Of a DNA stretch of 64,000 nucleotides, positions 52,568 to 61,022 are shown in pieces. The DNA lies in NCBI RefSeq assembly GCF_003461245.1, contig NZ_QTWS01000003.1, positions 62,001 through 126,000 on the forward strand, in the 5' to 3' direction. Each line of letters opens with the position of its first letter. Position 1 is the first letter of the stretch. The notes beneath the pieces were generated by a model that did not search any database, was not told where the DNA came from, and saw only the letters and a list, made by a program, of their open reading frames with translations. Position numbers and translations under genes: made by a program. The stretch is from Blautia sp. AF19-10LB (GTDB taxonomy: Bacteria; Bacillota; Clostridia; Lachnospirales; Lachnospiraceae).

Positions 52568-55144
52568 TTATGCTTTCATTAATTTACGTCCGCAGCACTG
52601 TTTGTATTTCTTGCCGCTTCCGCACGGGCATGGATCGTTCGGATAAATCTTGTCTTCTTTACGCTGAACAGGAGCTTTTGCGGAGGAATCATCCTTGTTG
52701 GTTCCTGTAACTTTGGCAACCTGCTCACGCTCTGCCTTCTGCTCTACATTTACATGATACAGCATACGGACAGTATCTTCCTGGATCGCACTGATCATGT
52801 TGTTGAACATCTCGTAAGCGCTCATCTTGTACTCAACAACCGGATCTCTCTGGCCATATCCTACAAGGCCGATTCCCTGACGGAGAATCTCCATGTCGTC
52901 GATGTGATCCATCCACTTGCTGTCGATGCATTTCAGGAGAACGACACGTTCCAGTTCACGAAGCTGCTCTGCTTCCGGGAACTCTGCTTCTTTGGCTTCG
53001 TAGAGTTTGACAGCTTTTTCTTTGATCTCGTGCTTGATCTCGTCTTTCTTCTTGCCTTTGACATCTTCCTTAGTTAAAGCCTTGATCGGGATGATCGGGA
53101 GCAGTGCTGTGTTGAACTCATCCAGATCCCACTCTTCGGAATCTACATCATCGGAGAAGCACATATCTACAGTACTGTCTACGATATCTGTGATCATCTT
53201 GTAGATGGCATCGCGCATGTTCTCTCCATCCAGTACCTGACGGCGCTCTGCATAAATGATCTCACGCTGCTCGTTATTTACCTGGTCGTAATCGAGAAGG
53301 TTTTTACGGATACCGAAGTTGTTGAACTCGATCTTCTCCTGTGCCTTCTGGATCGCGTTGGAAAGCATCTTGTGTTCGATCTGCTCATTCTCTGCAACAC
53401 CGAGGGATGTAAATACTTTCATCAGTCGCTCAGAACCGAACAGACGCATCAGGTCATCCTCAAGAGAGATATAGAAACGAGATTCACCCGGATCTCCCTG
53501 ACGACCGGAACGTCCACGGAGCTGGTTATCAATACGTCTGGATTCATGACGCTCTGTACCGATGATCTTGAGACCGCCGGCTTCTCTTGCAACGTCATCG
53601 AGCTTGATATCGGTACCACGACCTGCCATGTTGGTCGCGATGGTAACAGCACCGGACTGACCTGCCTGTGCAACGATCTCTGCCTCAAGTTCATGGAACT
53701 TCGCATTCAGGACTTTATGCGGGATTCCCTCGCGGCGGAGCATCTTGCTGATGAGCTCGGAAGTCTCGATGGTGATCGTACCAACCAGTACCGGCTGTTT
53801 CTTTGCATATGCTTCCTTAACAGCCTCTACGACTGCGTTGAATTTCTCTTTCTTGGTCATGTATACGGCATCTTCGAGGTCTTTACGCTGTACCGGTCTG
53901 TTGGTCGGGATCTCTACAACGTCCATTCCGTAGATATCACGGAATTCTTTCTCCTCGGTAAGTGCTGTACCGGTCATACCGCCCTTCTTGTCATATTTGT
54001 TGAAGAAGTTCTGGAATGTGATAGTAGCAAGAGTCTTGCTCTCTCTCTTGACCTTGACATGCTCTTTTGCTTCGATCGCCTGATGAAGTCCGTCAGAATA
54101 ACGGCGACCCGGCATGATACGTCCGGTAAACTCATCTACGATCAGGATCTCGTCATCCTTAACTACGTAATCCTGGTCCTTATGCATCAGGTTGTGTGCA
54201 CGGAGTGCAAGGATGATATTGTGCTGGATCTCCAGGTTCTCCGGATCTGCCAGGTTCTCGATATTGAAGAATTTCTCAACCTTCTTGACACCCTGCTCGG
54301 TGAGGTTGACGATCTTGTCCTTCTCATTGACAACGAAATCACCAGTCTCGACAACTTCCTCGCCCATGATAGCTGCCATCTTGGTCATCTCATGGCTGGC
54401 TTCACCACGCTCAAGCTGCTGTGCCAGGATATCGCATACTTCGTAAAGTTTGGTGGATTTGCCGCTCTGTCCGGAAATGATAAGAGGTGTACGTGCCTCG
54501 TCGATCAGGACGGAGTCGATCTCATCGATGATGCAATAGTGCAGATCTCTCTGTACAAGCTGCTCTTTGTAGATAACCATGTTGTCACGAAGATAATCGA
54601 ATCCAAGTTCGTTGTTTGTTACATAAGTAATGTCGCATCCGTATGCTGCACGGCGCTCTTCCGGTTTCATGTCGTTGAGGACAACGCCTACAGTCAGTCC
54701 GAGGAATTCATGGACTTTACCCATCCACTCAGCATCTCGTTTTGCCAGGTAGTCGTTGACAGTTACGATATGGACACCCTTGCCTTCGAGAGCATTCAGG
54801 TATGCAGGAAGGGTAGACACGAGGGTCTTACCTTCACCAGTCTTCATCTCAGCGATACGCCCCTGATGGAGAATGACACCACCGATGATCTGTACACGGT
54901 AATGCTCCATGCCAAGAACTCGTTTCGCACCTTCACGAACAACTGCAAAAGCCTCCGGAAGAAGATCATCCAGTGTCTCTCCCTCGTCCAGACGTTTACG
55001 GAATTCTCTGGTCTTGTCTCTCAGCTGTTCATCTGTTAATTTCTGCATTTCCGGGCGAAGAGATTCTGTTTTCTCTACCAGTGGCATGATTCTCTTTACC
55101 TCATGCTCACTACGTGTCCCGAATACTTTTGAAAATATATTCAT
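52568..55144 (-). CDS. secA: Preprotein translocase ATPase SecA
   Basis: An 858-residue SecA. It has DEAD motor motif I GEGKTLVS in [13 protein letters not shown]-like [18 protein letters not shown], the preprotein cross-linking domain, and motor 2 with [11 protein letters not shown] and [11 protein letters not shown]. The C-terminal SEC-C zinc motif is [13 protein letters not shown]. It drives protein export through SecYEG. The start at 55144 has CAGGAG. A short upstream reading frame (55193-55164) precedes it. Its family length (about 800-900) fits. Confidence 0.95.
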   Translation of the reverse strand: MNIFSKVFGTRSEHEVKRIMPLVEKTESLRPEMQKLTDEQLRDKTREFRKRLDEGETLDDLLPEAFAVVREGAKRVLGMEHYRVQIIGGVILHQGRIAEMKTGEGKTLVSTLPAYLNALEGKGVHIVTVNDYLAKRDAEWMGKVHEFLGLTVGVVLNDMKPEERRAAYGCDITYVTNNELGFDYLRDNMVIYKEQLVQRDLHYCIIDEIDSVLIDEARTPLIISGQSGKSTKLYEVCDILAQQLERGEASHEMTKMAAIMGEEVVETGDFVVNEKDKIVNLTEQGVKKVEKFFNIENLADPENLEIQHNIILALRAHNLMHKDQDYVVKDDEILIVDEFTGRIMPGRRYSDGLHQAIEAKEHVKVKRESKTLATITFQNFFNKYDKKGGMTGTALTEEKEFRDIYGMDVVEIPTNRPVQRKDLEDAVYMTKKEKFNAVVEAVKEAYAKKQPVLVGTITIETSELISKMLRREGIPHKVLNAKFHELEAEIVAQAGQSGAVTIATNMAGRGTDIKLDDVAREAGGLKIIGTERHESRRIDNQLRGRSGRQGDPGESRFYISLEDDLMRLFGSERLMKVFTSLGVAENEQIEHKMLSNAIQKAQEKIEFNNFGIRKNLLDYDQVNNEQREIIYAERRQVLDGENMRDAIYKMITDIVDSTVDMCFSDDVDSEEWDLDEFNTALLPIIPIKALTKEDVKGKKKDEIKHEIKEKAVKLYEAKEAEFPEAEQLRELERVVLLKCIDSKWMDHIDDMEILRQGIGLVGYGQRDPVVEYKMSAYEMFNNMISAIQEDTVRMLYHVNVEQKAEREQVAKVTGTNKDDSSAKAPVQRKEDKIYPNDPCPCGSGKKYKQCCGRKLMKA

Positions 55145-55163
55145 ACTTTACTCCTGTTTGTCT

Positions 55164-55193
55164 TTATTCTTGTTTGTTCTTCTTATTTCCCAT
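55164..55193 (-). CDS. Possible 9-residue leader peptide of secA
   Basis: ATG at 55193 encodes MGNKKNKQE followed by TAA at 55166-55164, 19 bases before the secA ATG. It has a good ribosome binding site (GGCAGGAG, seven bases upstream). Such short lysine-rich frames can regulate secA translation, but no stalling motif is recognisable. It may be fortuitous. Confidence 0.3.
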   Translation of the reverse strand: MGNKKNKQE

Positions 55194-55277
55194 TCTACAA
55201 CTCCTGCCCACGGTTTCATGACCGCCCGGCAGTTACTCGTTATGGCTTACTTAACACCTTAACGTCACATCTTCTCT

Positions 55278-55306
55278 ATTTTACCACTTTCATAGAGGGA
55301 AAACAA
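55278..55306 (-). promoter_or_regulatory. secA promoter
   Basis: TTGTTT (55306-55301), 17 bp, TAAAAT (55283-55278) on the minus strand. The mRNA leader would be about 125 nt. Confidence 0.6.
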
Positions 55307-55378
55307 TGAATTTTTAATAAACAAAATGTGTCCAGATTTTTGGCAAATCCGCTCCTGTTCGTTAGTACTAACTTTTTC

Positions 55379-55407
55379 TTGTCATACACAGACAGATATG
55401 CTATGAT
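55379..55407 (+). promoter_or_regulatory. Promoter of the EetA/EetB-like genes
   Basis: TTGTCA (55379-55384), 17 bp, TATGAT (55402-55407). The 329-base gap to secA contains this promoter, the secA promoter and the short leader frame, and nothing else I can identify. Confidence 0.62.
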
Positions 55408-55473
55408 TGATTCTATATGGGAACCTGTAAACCGTAACAAACTAACATTTATCTAAGACAGAGGTTTATTTAT

Positions 55474-55842
55474 TTGAAGAAAAAAGAACTGACATTTATC
55501 ATTGGTATCGTAGTTTTTGCCCTGATCCTGTGGGGCGGGATGTATCTGGTGCGTCAGGGGCATTACGGTTCGATCCGGATCACGGTAGATGGTGAAGAAT
55601 ATGGCACGTATTCTCTTTCAAAGGATCAGGTGATCTCCATCGGAGATACCAATGTATGCGAAATAAAAAACGGCGAGGTCAAAATGATCGAGGCCGACTG
55701 TCCGGACCATCTCTGCCTAAAACAGAAAGCCGTTGACAGCACCGGCGGAACGATCGTCTGCCTGCCGAACAAAGTTGTGATCGAGGGGGAAAAGGGTTCC
55801 GGTTCCGATGAAACCTCACCGGAATTTGACACTGTTGTCTGA
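55474..55842 (+). CDS. NusG domain II-containing membrane-anchored protein (EetA-like)
   Basis: A 122-residue protein with a single N-terminal membrane helix (about 7-25, TFIIGIVVFALILWGGMYLV) and an extracytoplasmic NusG_II-type domain (about 33-105). The domain holds a conserved Cys pair in DCPDHLC followed by GTIVCLPNKVVI. Proteins of this type occur next to a Gx-type transporter and FMN transferases in flavin-based extracellular electron transfer loci, where the Listeria homologue is EetA. The start is a TTG with GAGG nine bases upstream; no ATG is available. It is followed 30 bases later by the EetB-like gene. Confidence 0.78.
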   Translation: MKKKELTFIIGIVVFALILWGGMYLVRQGHYGSIRITVDGEEYGTYSLSKDQVISIGDTNVCEIKNGEVKMIEADCPDHLCLKQKAVDSTGGTIVCLPNKVVIEGEKGSGSDETSPEFDTVV

Positions 55843-55872
55843 CTCTTATTCTACTTTACAAAGGAAAACATT

Positions 55873-56358
55873 ATGAACCAGAAAAAAATCGCCAATCTAG
55901 GACTGTTTGCCGCAGTTGCGATCATCTTTGGCTATGTAGAATCGCTGATCCCGTTTTTTGCGGGGATTCCGGGAATGAAACTTGGACTTGCAAACCTTGC
56001 GGTACTTTTTATCCTTGAGAAATATACATGGAAGGAAGCGGCACTTGTCTCCGCTGTGAGGATCGTTGTGATCGGGTTTATGTTTGGAAATCTGTTCAGT
56101 ATCCTCTACAGCCTCGCCGGGGCTGCACTCAGTCTTACCGTTATGACTCTTATGAAGAAAAAATCTGGCTTCAGCATTCTTGGAATCAGCGTCGCCGGGG
56201 GCGTGTCACATAATATCGGGCAGCTTATTATTGCGAGTCTGATCACGATGACGTCCGGGCTGATTTATTATGCGCCGGCGCTGTTGATCTCCGGGGTGAT
56301 CACCGGATTGCTGATCGGGACTCTGACAAGTGAGGTTTTGAAACGTATTCGGTTCTAG
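55873..56358 (+). CDS. Gx-family membrane transporter protein (EetB-like)
   Basis: A 161-residue protein with five to six helices of the Gx/HepT-component-I family (PF07456). NLGLFAAVAIIFGYVESLIP starts it and GVSHNIGQLIIASLI is typical. The fold resembles ECF transporter S components. In Listeria the homologue (EetB) is needed for extracellular electron transfer; the transported compound, possibly a flavin or quinone precursor, is not settled. It forms an operon with the EetA-like gene and is convergent with the ApbE gene. Confidence 0.8.
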   Translation: MNQKKIANLGLFAAVAIIFGYVESLIPFFAGIPGMKLGLANLAVLFILEKYTWKEAALVSAVRIVVIGFMFGNLFSILYSLAGAALSLTVMTLMKKKSGFSILGISVAGGVSHNIGQLIIASLITMTSGLIYYAPALLISGVITGLLIGTLTSEVLKRIRF

Positions 56359-56363
56359 GAAAA

Positions 56364-56418
56364 ACCAAAGGGGACGGGTACAATGGCACTAAATCGCCAC
56401 TGTACCCGTCCCCTTGGT
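56364..56418. repeat. REP-like 55-bp perfect hairpin (GGGGACGGG...CCCGTCCCC)
   Basis: Arms ACCAAAGGGGACGGGTACAA and TGTACCCGTCCCCTTGGT enclose TGGC/GCCA with an eight-base loop. The ends ACCAA/TTGGT and the GGGGACGG core resemble extragenic palindromes that occur in many copies in Clostridia, possibly mobilised by REP-associated transposases. It lies exactly between convergent genes and could also end both transcripts. Confidence 0.65.
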
Positions 56419-56513
56419 CTTATGCATCGTTTTTAAAGTATAATTCATTTCTCGATGCTCAAAATAATTTTAACACCAAAATAAAGCATCGCAAAATCAC
56501 ATTTGCTCCTGAA

Positions 56514-57560
56514 CTATTGCACAACCTTTACGGTGTAGGTGTTCTTCATTAACTCAAATCGTTCTTTCATCCCGTCCGTCAAATAGATATTCTTGTCTTC
56601 ATCCACAAACATTGCATCTGCATCATATTTCTCCAGCAGTTCCATTGCATCATCCATTCCAAGAACGAAACATGCGGTGGAGAGTCCGTCTGCCAGAAGT
56701 CCATTGTCGCAGACGATCGTCACGGAATCTAATCCGTTCCATACCGGATAGCCCGTCTTCGGGTCCAGGATGTGGTGGTAGCGTTTGCCGTCTTCCATGA
56801 AATATTTCTCGTAATCACCGGAGGTAGAAAGGAACTCGCCGCCTTTGATCGTGATCGCGCCGAGATAATCACCTTCTGTGTCTCTCGGGTCTGTGACTGC
56901 TACTTTCCATGGGGAATCGTCTGGTTTCTGTCCATAAGCCATGACACTGCTGCCGCCCAGGTTCAGGATCATTCCCTCGACTTCTTTCTGGTCTTTGAGA
57001 AATTCTGAGATCACATCGCAACCAATCCCCTTGCCGGTCGCACCCAGATCCAGAGTGGTATCCTCTGCCAGAGTGACTTTGTTCCCATCCAGAGTCACGT
57101 TCTGATAGCCAACATCCTTAAGAAGTGCTTCAAGCTCGGACTGCTCCGGCACATGCGGGTCCTCGCCGTCGATATCCCACAGACGGATCACCTTGCCAAG
57201 TGTCGGATCGAAAGCTCCACCTGAATCATCAGCAAGCTGCTCGATCTGTGCAAGATACCCGGCAAGCTCATCGGAAACTTCCGTCATCTCCCCCGCTGCC
57301 GCATTCAGCTTCGAAATCTGTGAGTCCTCGTCCGTCCAAGACAGAAGTCCGCTTTCGATCTCCCGGAGCTTGTTTCCGATCTCTGCGTTCAGGTCATCTC
57401 CTGTTGTATACAGCGTCTCAGAAACTACCGTATCCATCGCAAAATCTGTATTTGTATATTTCTCCGCATCTTTCGCCAGAACCGGCACTGCTCCCATAAG
57501 CGTGCCACAAAGCATCACACCTGTCAGTGTACAGGCGATTTTTTTATGAAAATTACGCAT
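56514..57560 (-). CDS. apbE: FAD:protein FMN transferase (ApbE/FmnB-like)
   Basis: A 348-residue exported enzyme with signal peptide (about 1-28, ending VPVLAKD) and no lipobox. It attaches FMN from FAD to a Thr or Ser of target proteins through a phosphoester bond. Family motifs are MDTVVSETLYTT at the start, LDLGATGKGIGCDVISEFL, LNLGGSSVMAYG and LSTSGDYEKYF, followed by HHILDPKTGYPV (metal and FAD site). The start at 57560 follows AAGGAGA. The adjacent genes encode six FMN-binding domains in total (one plus four, with the predicted target Thr each), so they are the obvious substrates. Confidence 0.92.
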   Translation of the reverse strand: MRNFHKKIACTLTGVMLCGTLMGAVPVLAKDAEKYTNTDFAMDTVVSETLYTTGDDLNAEIGNKLREIESGLLSWTDEDSQISKLNAAAGEMTEVSDELAGYLAQIEQLADDSGGAFDPTLGKVIRLWDIDGEDPHVPEQSELEALLKDVGYQNVTLDGNKVTLAEDTTLDLGATGKGIGCDVISEFLKDQKEVEGMILNLGGSSVMAYGQKPDDSPWKVAVTDPRDTEGDYLGAITIKGGEFLSTSGDYEKYFMEDGKRYHHILDPKTGYPVWNGLDSVTIVCDNGLLADGLSTACFVLGMDDAMELLEKYDADAMFVDEDKNIYLTDGMKERFELMKNTYTVKVVQ

Positions 57561-57704
57561 ATATTTCTCCTTTATAACCGAAATACGCATCCGCTGTGAC
57601 ATACAACGAATGCGTTTTAATTTTTCGGTTATATCTTACCACAGTTTTGTTTTTGCGGCAAGTTATATATTATTAACTTGTTACTATTCGCAGTAACTTC
57701 ACCA

Positions 57705-58544
57705 TTATTTTGAAACAGCTGCACTTTTCTCTCGCTTCACTGGTGTTTTTGAAACTGCTGCTTCTTCTTTCAGTTCCTCCACTTCCTGTCCGATCTGGAT
57801 ATTCTTACGCGGGCAGGTTGCCTCGCACGCATGACAGCAGATACATTCACCGGAAAGAGGGGTATCTCCGTCAATATCAAGATGTGCAGGGCAGCGTTTT
57901 TTGCAGAGACCGCATTTGGCAGGGCATTTGGAACGGTCTCTTTTGAATAACGCTGACGGCAGGATCGGCATCAGCGCAAAAACAGCTCCCATCGGGCACA
58001 GGAACTGGCAGAAGAAACGCTCCTGTGTACACATGCCAATCAGGATCAGGACAAGTAAGATGATTCCGATCTTGTAAGAGGCATTTGGAAGTTTCCGCGC
58101 TGTCAGCATGGAAAATACATCCCACGGGCTCATTCCCTGGAGGTTTGCATACCATCCGGTGAAAATGGAAAGGAGGATAAATGCCAGAAGGATATATTTC
58201 ACTTTCTGCAGACAGCGAACCACTTTTTCCGGATATCCATGTCTGCCTTTCTTATGAAAAACTTTCTGGCGGATAAATAAGGTCAGCTCGTACATGGCAT
58301 CTCCCAGAGAACCAAAGGCACACGCATATCCGCAGAAATGTCTTCCGAACAGTACCGTGATCAGAAGCAGTGCGCCTGTAACATCGAGGAAGGAATTCCA
58401 TGTCACCGGCTGTCCTGCCGCGATCGCCTGAAAGATCGACTTAACTCCCGCAAACGCGGTGGAAAAAAGTGCCGGTGCCACAATGAAAAATACAAGCTGT
58501 ATGGCAGCCCGGATCAGACGGACTTTTCTCTGCCTTTTTTTCAT
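57705..58544 (-). CDS. NapH-like membrane protein with two 4Fe-4S clusters
   Basis: A 279-residue protein with four membrane helices. Two CxxxC motifs, C71-GYA-C75 and C179-QFL-C183P, sit at helix ends as in the NapH/NosR family. A C-terminal ferredoxin domain has Cys 207, 211, 214, 218 and Cys 234, 237, 240, 244 (CPAKCGLCKKRCP and CICCHACEATCP), which would bind two 4Fe-4S clusters. It likely carries electrons from cytoplasm or quinol to an extracytoplasmic acceptor. Its end overlaps the FMN-binding gene by one base. The family is known to sit beside FMN-binding domains in flavinylated systems. Confidence 0.88.
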   Translation of the reverse strand: MKKRQRKVRLIRAAIQLVFFIVAPALFSTAFAGVKSIFQAIAAGQPVTWNSFLDVTGALLLITVLFGRHFCGYACAFGSLGDAMYELTLFIRQKVFHKKGRHGYPEKVVRCLQKVKYILLAFILLSIFTGWYANLQGMSPWDVFSMLTARKLPNASYKIGIILLVLILIGMCTQERFFCQFLCPMGAVFALMPILPSALFKRDRSKCPAKCGLCKKRCPAHLDIDGDTPLSGECICCHACEATCPRKNIQIGQEVEELKEEAAVSKTPVKREKSAAVSK

Positions 58545-59107
58545 CAGTTTTCCGCCTTTCCTAATGCATCTACAACTGCATTGATGATTCCGGTAGAGCT
58601 GAAGGTTGCTCCGGAAATGGTATCAACATCTGTACTCTGTGCGGAGAGAATGGAGCTGATAACGCCCTCTCCCTGTGAGAGATAAGCAGAATCCTCGCCC
58701 GGTGCGCTTGTCACCTGGATGTCGGTGATCTCATCGCTGGCAAGTGTTACCTGAACCTGAATGGTTCCACCAAATCCCTGTGCTTCACCTGTGTAGGTTC
58801 CGTCTTTGTATACATTATCAGCATCAGATATGTCTGCATTGCTGCTGTCCGCAGCTGTGATATCACCTGCTGTCTCCTTTGAAGAAGCGTTTGCGGCTGC
58901 AGCCTTGGCTTCTTCCTGCGCTTTTGCCGCATCTTCGAGGGCAGTCAGCATTTCCTGCTGCTGTTCTTCCAGCGCACTCACGCGGTCTGTAAGCTCTGTG
59001 ATCTCCTGTGCCTGTGTATCATTTTTCTGCATAAAATTATAGCCCAGGACTGCGCCGATGATCAGGATCAGGCACAGAACTCGCATATAAAAACTATGGT
59101 ATTTCAT
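58544..59107 (-). CDS. Membrane-anchored FMN-binding protein (one domain)
   Basis: A 187-residue protein. It has an N-terminal membrane helix (about 7-25), a short coiled coil (about 33-75, LTDRVSALEEQQQEMLTALE), an Ala-rich linker and an FMN_bind domain (about 100-185). The flavinylation motif is DTISGATFSS with Thr168 as predicted acceptor. It lies just downstream of the four-domain protein and directly upstream of the NapH-like gene, sharing one base with it. I infer that it accepts electrons from NapH-like clusters at the outer face and hands them to the larger FMN protein. Confidence 0.9.
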   Translation of the reverse strand: MKYHSFYMRVLCLILIIGAVLGYNFMQKNDTQAQEITELTDRVSALEEQQQEMLTALEDAAKAQEEAKAAAANASSKETAGDITAADSSNADISDADNVYKDGTYTGEAQGFGGTIQVQVTLASDEITDIQVTSAPGEDSAYLSQGEGVISSILSAQSTDVDTISGATFSSTGIINAVVDALGKAEN

Positions 59108-59146
59108 TTTTTCTCGTTACTCCTGTTGATTATTTTTTAATATGTG

Positions 59147-60937
59147 TTAATTCTGAGCCTGACTCAGTGCATTCTGAAATGCCTGAATAATGCCCTGTGA
59201 GGAAAAAGTTGCCCCAGATACAGCATCCAGACCGTCAGCTGACTGACTTCCCATTACCTGATTATAAATAGAATTCCATGCTTCATCAAAATACTCTTCA
59301 TCATCAAGTGTACTGTAGGATGCTTCAACAATCTGTCCTCCGGAGATAGTAACTGTTACTGTTACGCTTCCTGCTCCATAATTTCCGGCTCCGCTTCCCG
59401 TGTAAGTTCCATCTCTGTATCTTCCTGCCGGTTCTTCAGTCGGTTCCGGTGTTGGAGTCTCTGTCGGAACAGCAGTCGGTTCCGGTGTTGGAGTTGCTTC
59501 TGGTATTACCGTTGGAGTTGGTGTAACAGTAATTTCCGGTGTCACTGTTGGAACTGGGGTTTCTGTTGGGGTTGGCGTAATTTTTGCACCTTCCAGTGCT
59601 TTCTGGGTTCCACCAAGAATTCCATTCGAAGAATACGTTGCTCCGCTTACGGTATCAATTCCATCTACAGACTGTTTTTCCAGAATTGCAGGCTGTAATA
59701 CTTTCCATGCTTTCTTAAAGAAAGAATCTGTGTCTGTGTTCGTATTCGTCAGTTCTATAATTTTTCCATCCTTAATAGTTACTGTAATATAGACAAATCC
59801 AGAATACCCTCTTGCTCTCCCTGTGTAAGTACCATCCTGATATTCAGAAGTCGGTGTATCTGGTTCTGGGATATCTGGTTCTGCTGTCGGAGTAGGCGTA
59901 GCTGTTGGTTTCACAGTCGGTTTGGCAGTTGTTGTCTCTGCTTTCGCCAGTGCTTTCTGAGCAGCTTCCAGAATACCATTGGATGAGAAAGTTGCTCCAC
60001 TTACGGTATCTACGCCATATACGCCCTGCTTCTTGAGAATTGCAGGCTGAATCTTAGACCATGCTTTGCTAAAATATTCCTTCGTATCTGTATTTGTATT
60101 TGTGATTTTTGTGATTTTTCCGTTTTTGATGGTAATTGTCACTTTAACCGGTCCGTCAAAGCCTTCTGCTTCTGCGCTGTATGTTCCGTCTTTATAGGTC
60201 ACATTTTCTGCCGGTTTCGGAATAGATGCCGGTTTTGGTGTTGGTTTTGCTGTTACGACCGGCTTCACGGTTGGTGTCGGTGTTGTCTTTGCATCTGTAT
60301 TCGCCGCTTTTGACAGAGCATCCTGTACTGCCTGAATGATTCCATTGGAGGAATAGGTTGCTCCACTGACAGCATCAACATTCGGAGTCTGACCGGAGAT
60401 CATCCTGCTGATCACCCCCTGTGCAGAGGCAAAATAAGAAGGAGTTTCGCCGGAGGCACTCAGAACATCAATCGAAGTAATTTTTCCACCGGAAATCGTT
60501 ACCTGAACACTGACCGTGCCTCCAAATCCTGTGCCGCTTCCCTGATAAGTACCATCCTTATATCCGCCTTCCGGGACGGATACAGTCGGAGTAGATGTAG
60601 TTCCCTGTCCTGTCGCAGAAGTTTTCTGAGATTCATCCGGAAGTGTTTTTGCCGTTCCTTTTTTGATTCCGGCTTTTGCCTTTTTGGAAGCAGTTTTGCC
60701 TGTTTTTGCTGAAGAAGAAGTTCCATCTGAAAAATCCTCATAGGAATATGCTGTTGTAATCAGCCCGGTCAGTTCTTCTGCATCCTTAACATCGGCACTC
60801 TCTGACTGTACTTTCTGCGTACTTCCGGCCTTTCCCTGAACGCCAGTCACCGCCACTGCTGCGATCACTGCCGCTGCCGGAAGAAGCTTGATATAATTTT
60901 TTCTGTCCGGAAAATCCTTTTTGTCCTGTTTTTTCAT
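59147..60937 (-). CDS. Tetra-FMN-binding surface protein with Thr/Pro-rich linkers
   Basis: A 596-residue exported protein with a hydrophobic N-terminal segment (about 17-33) and four FMN_bind domains at about 126-210, 247-333, 366-448 and 506-594. Each has a predicted flavinylation threonine: T194 (SGATYSS), T316 (SGATFSS), T434 (SGATYSS) and T577 (SGATFSS). Domains 1 and 4 resemble each other in their start, and 2 and 3 are closest to each other. The linkers are rich in TPTPT/PTATPTP repeats. PplA of Listeria has two such domains; this protein has four. Neither a lipobox nor a sortase signal is visible, so the N-terminal helix probably anchors it. Confidence 0.9.
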   Translation of the reverse strand: MKKQDKKDFPDRKNYIKLLPAAAVIAAVAVTGVQGKAGSTQKVQSESADVKDAEELTGLITTAYSYEDFSDGTSSSAKTGKTASKKAKAGIKKGTAKTLPDESQKTSATGQGTTSTPTVSVPEGGYKDGTYQGSGTGFGGTVSVQVTISGGKITSIDVLSASGETPSYFASAQGVISRMISGQTPNVDAVSGATYSSNGIIQAVQDALSKAANTDAKTTPTPTVKPVVTAKPTPKPASIPKPAENVTYKDGTYSAEAEGFDGPVKVTITIKNGKITKITNTNTDTKEYFSKAWSKIQPAILKKQGVYGVDTVSGATFSSNGILEAAQKALAKAETTTAKPTVKPTATPTPTAEPDIPEPDTPTSEYQDGTYTGRARGYSGFVYITVTIKDGKIIELTNTNTDTDSFFKKAWKVLQPAILEKQSVDGIDTVSGATYSSNGILGGTQKALEGAKITPTPTETPVPTVTPEITVTPTPTVIPEATPTPEPTAVPTETPTPEPTEEPAGRYRDGTYTGSGAGNYGAGSVTVTVTISGGQIVEASYSTLDDEEYFDEAWNSIYNQVMGSQSADGLDAVSGATFSSQGIIQAFQNALSQAQN

Positions 60938-60964
60938 AGTGTCTCCTGTATTATCTCAAAACGT

Positions 60965-61005
60965 ACAAAAGCAGGGGCTGTTAAAAAACGGCCCCCGTCT
61001 TTTGT
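60965..61005 (-). terminator. Intrinsic terminator of the large surface protein gene
   Basis: Minus-strand arms ACAAAAGACGGGGGC and GCCCCTGCTTTTGT with loop CGTTTTTTAACA, followed by a few T. It separates the surface protein from the FMN gene cluster. Confidence 0.72.
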
Positions 61006-61022
61006 GCTGACTTTATAACTTT

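Noticed and set aside
53372..55039. 555-codon open frame on the plus strand
   Set aside because: It is antisense to secA, whose reading frame is complete and highly conserved.
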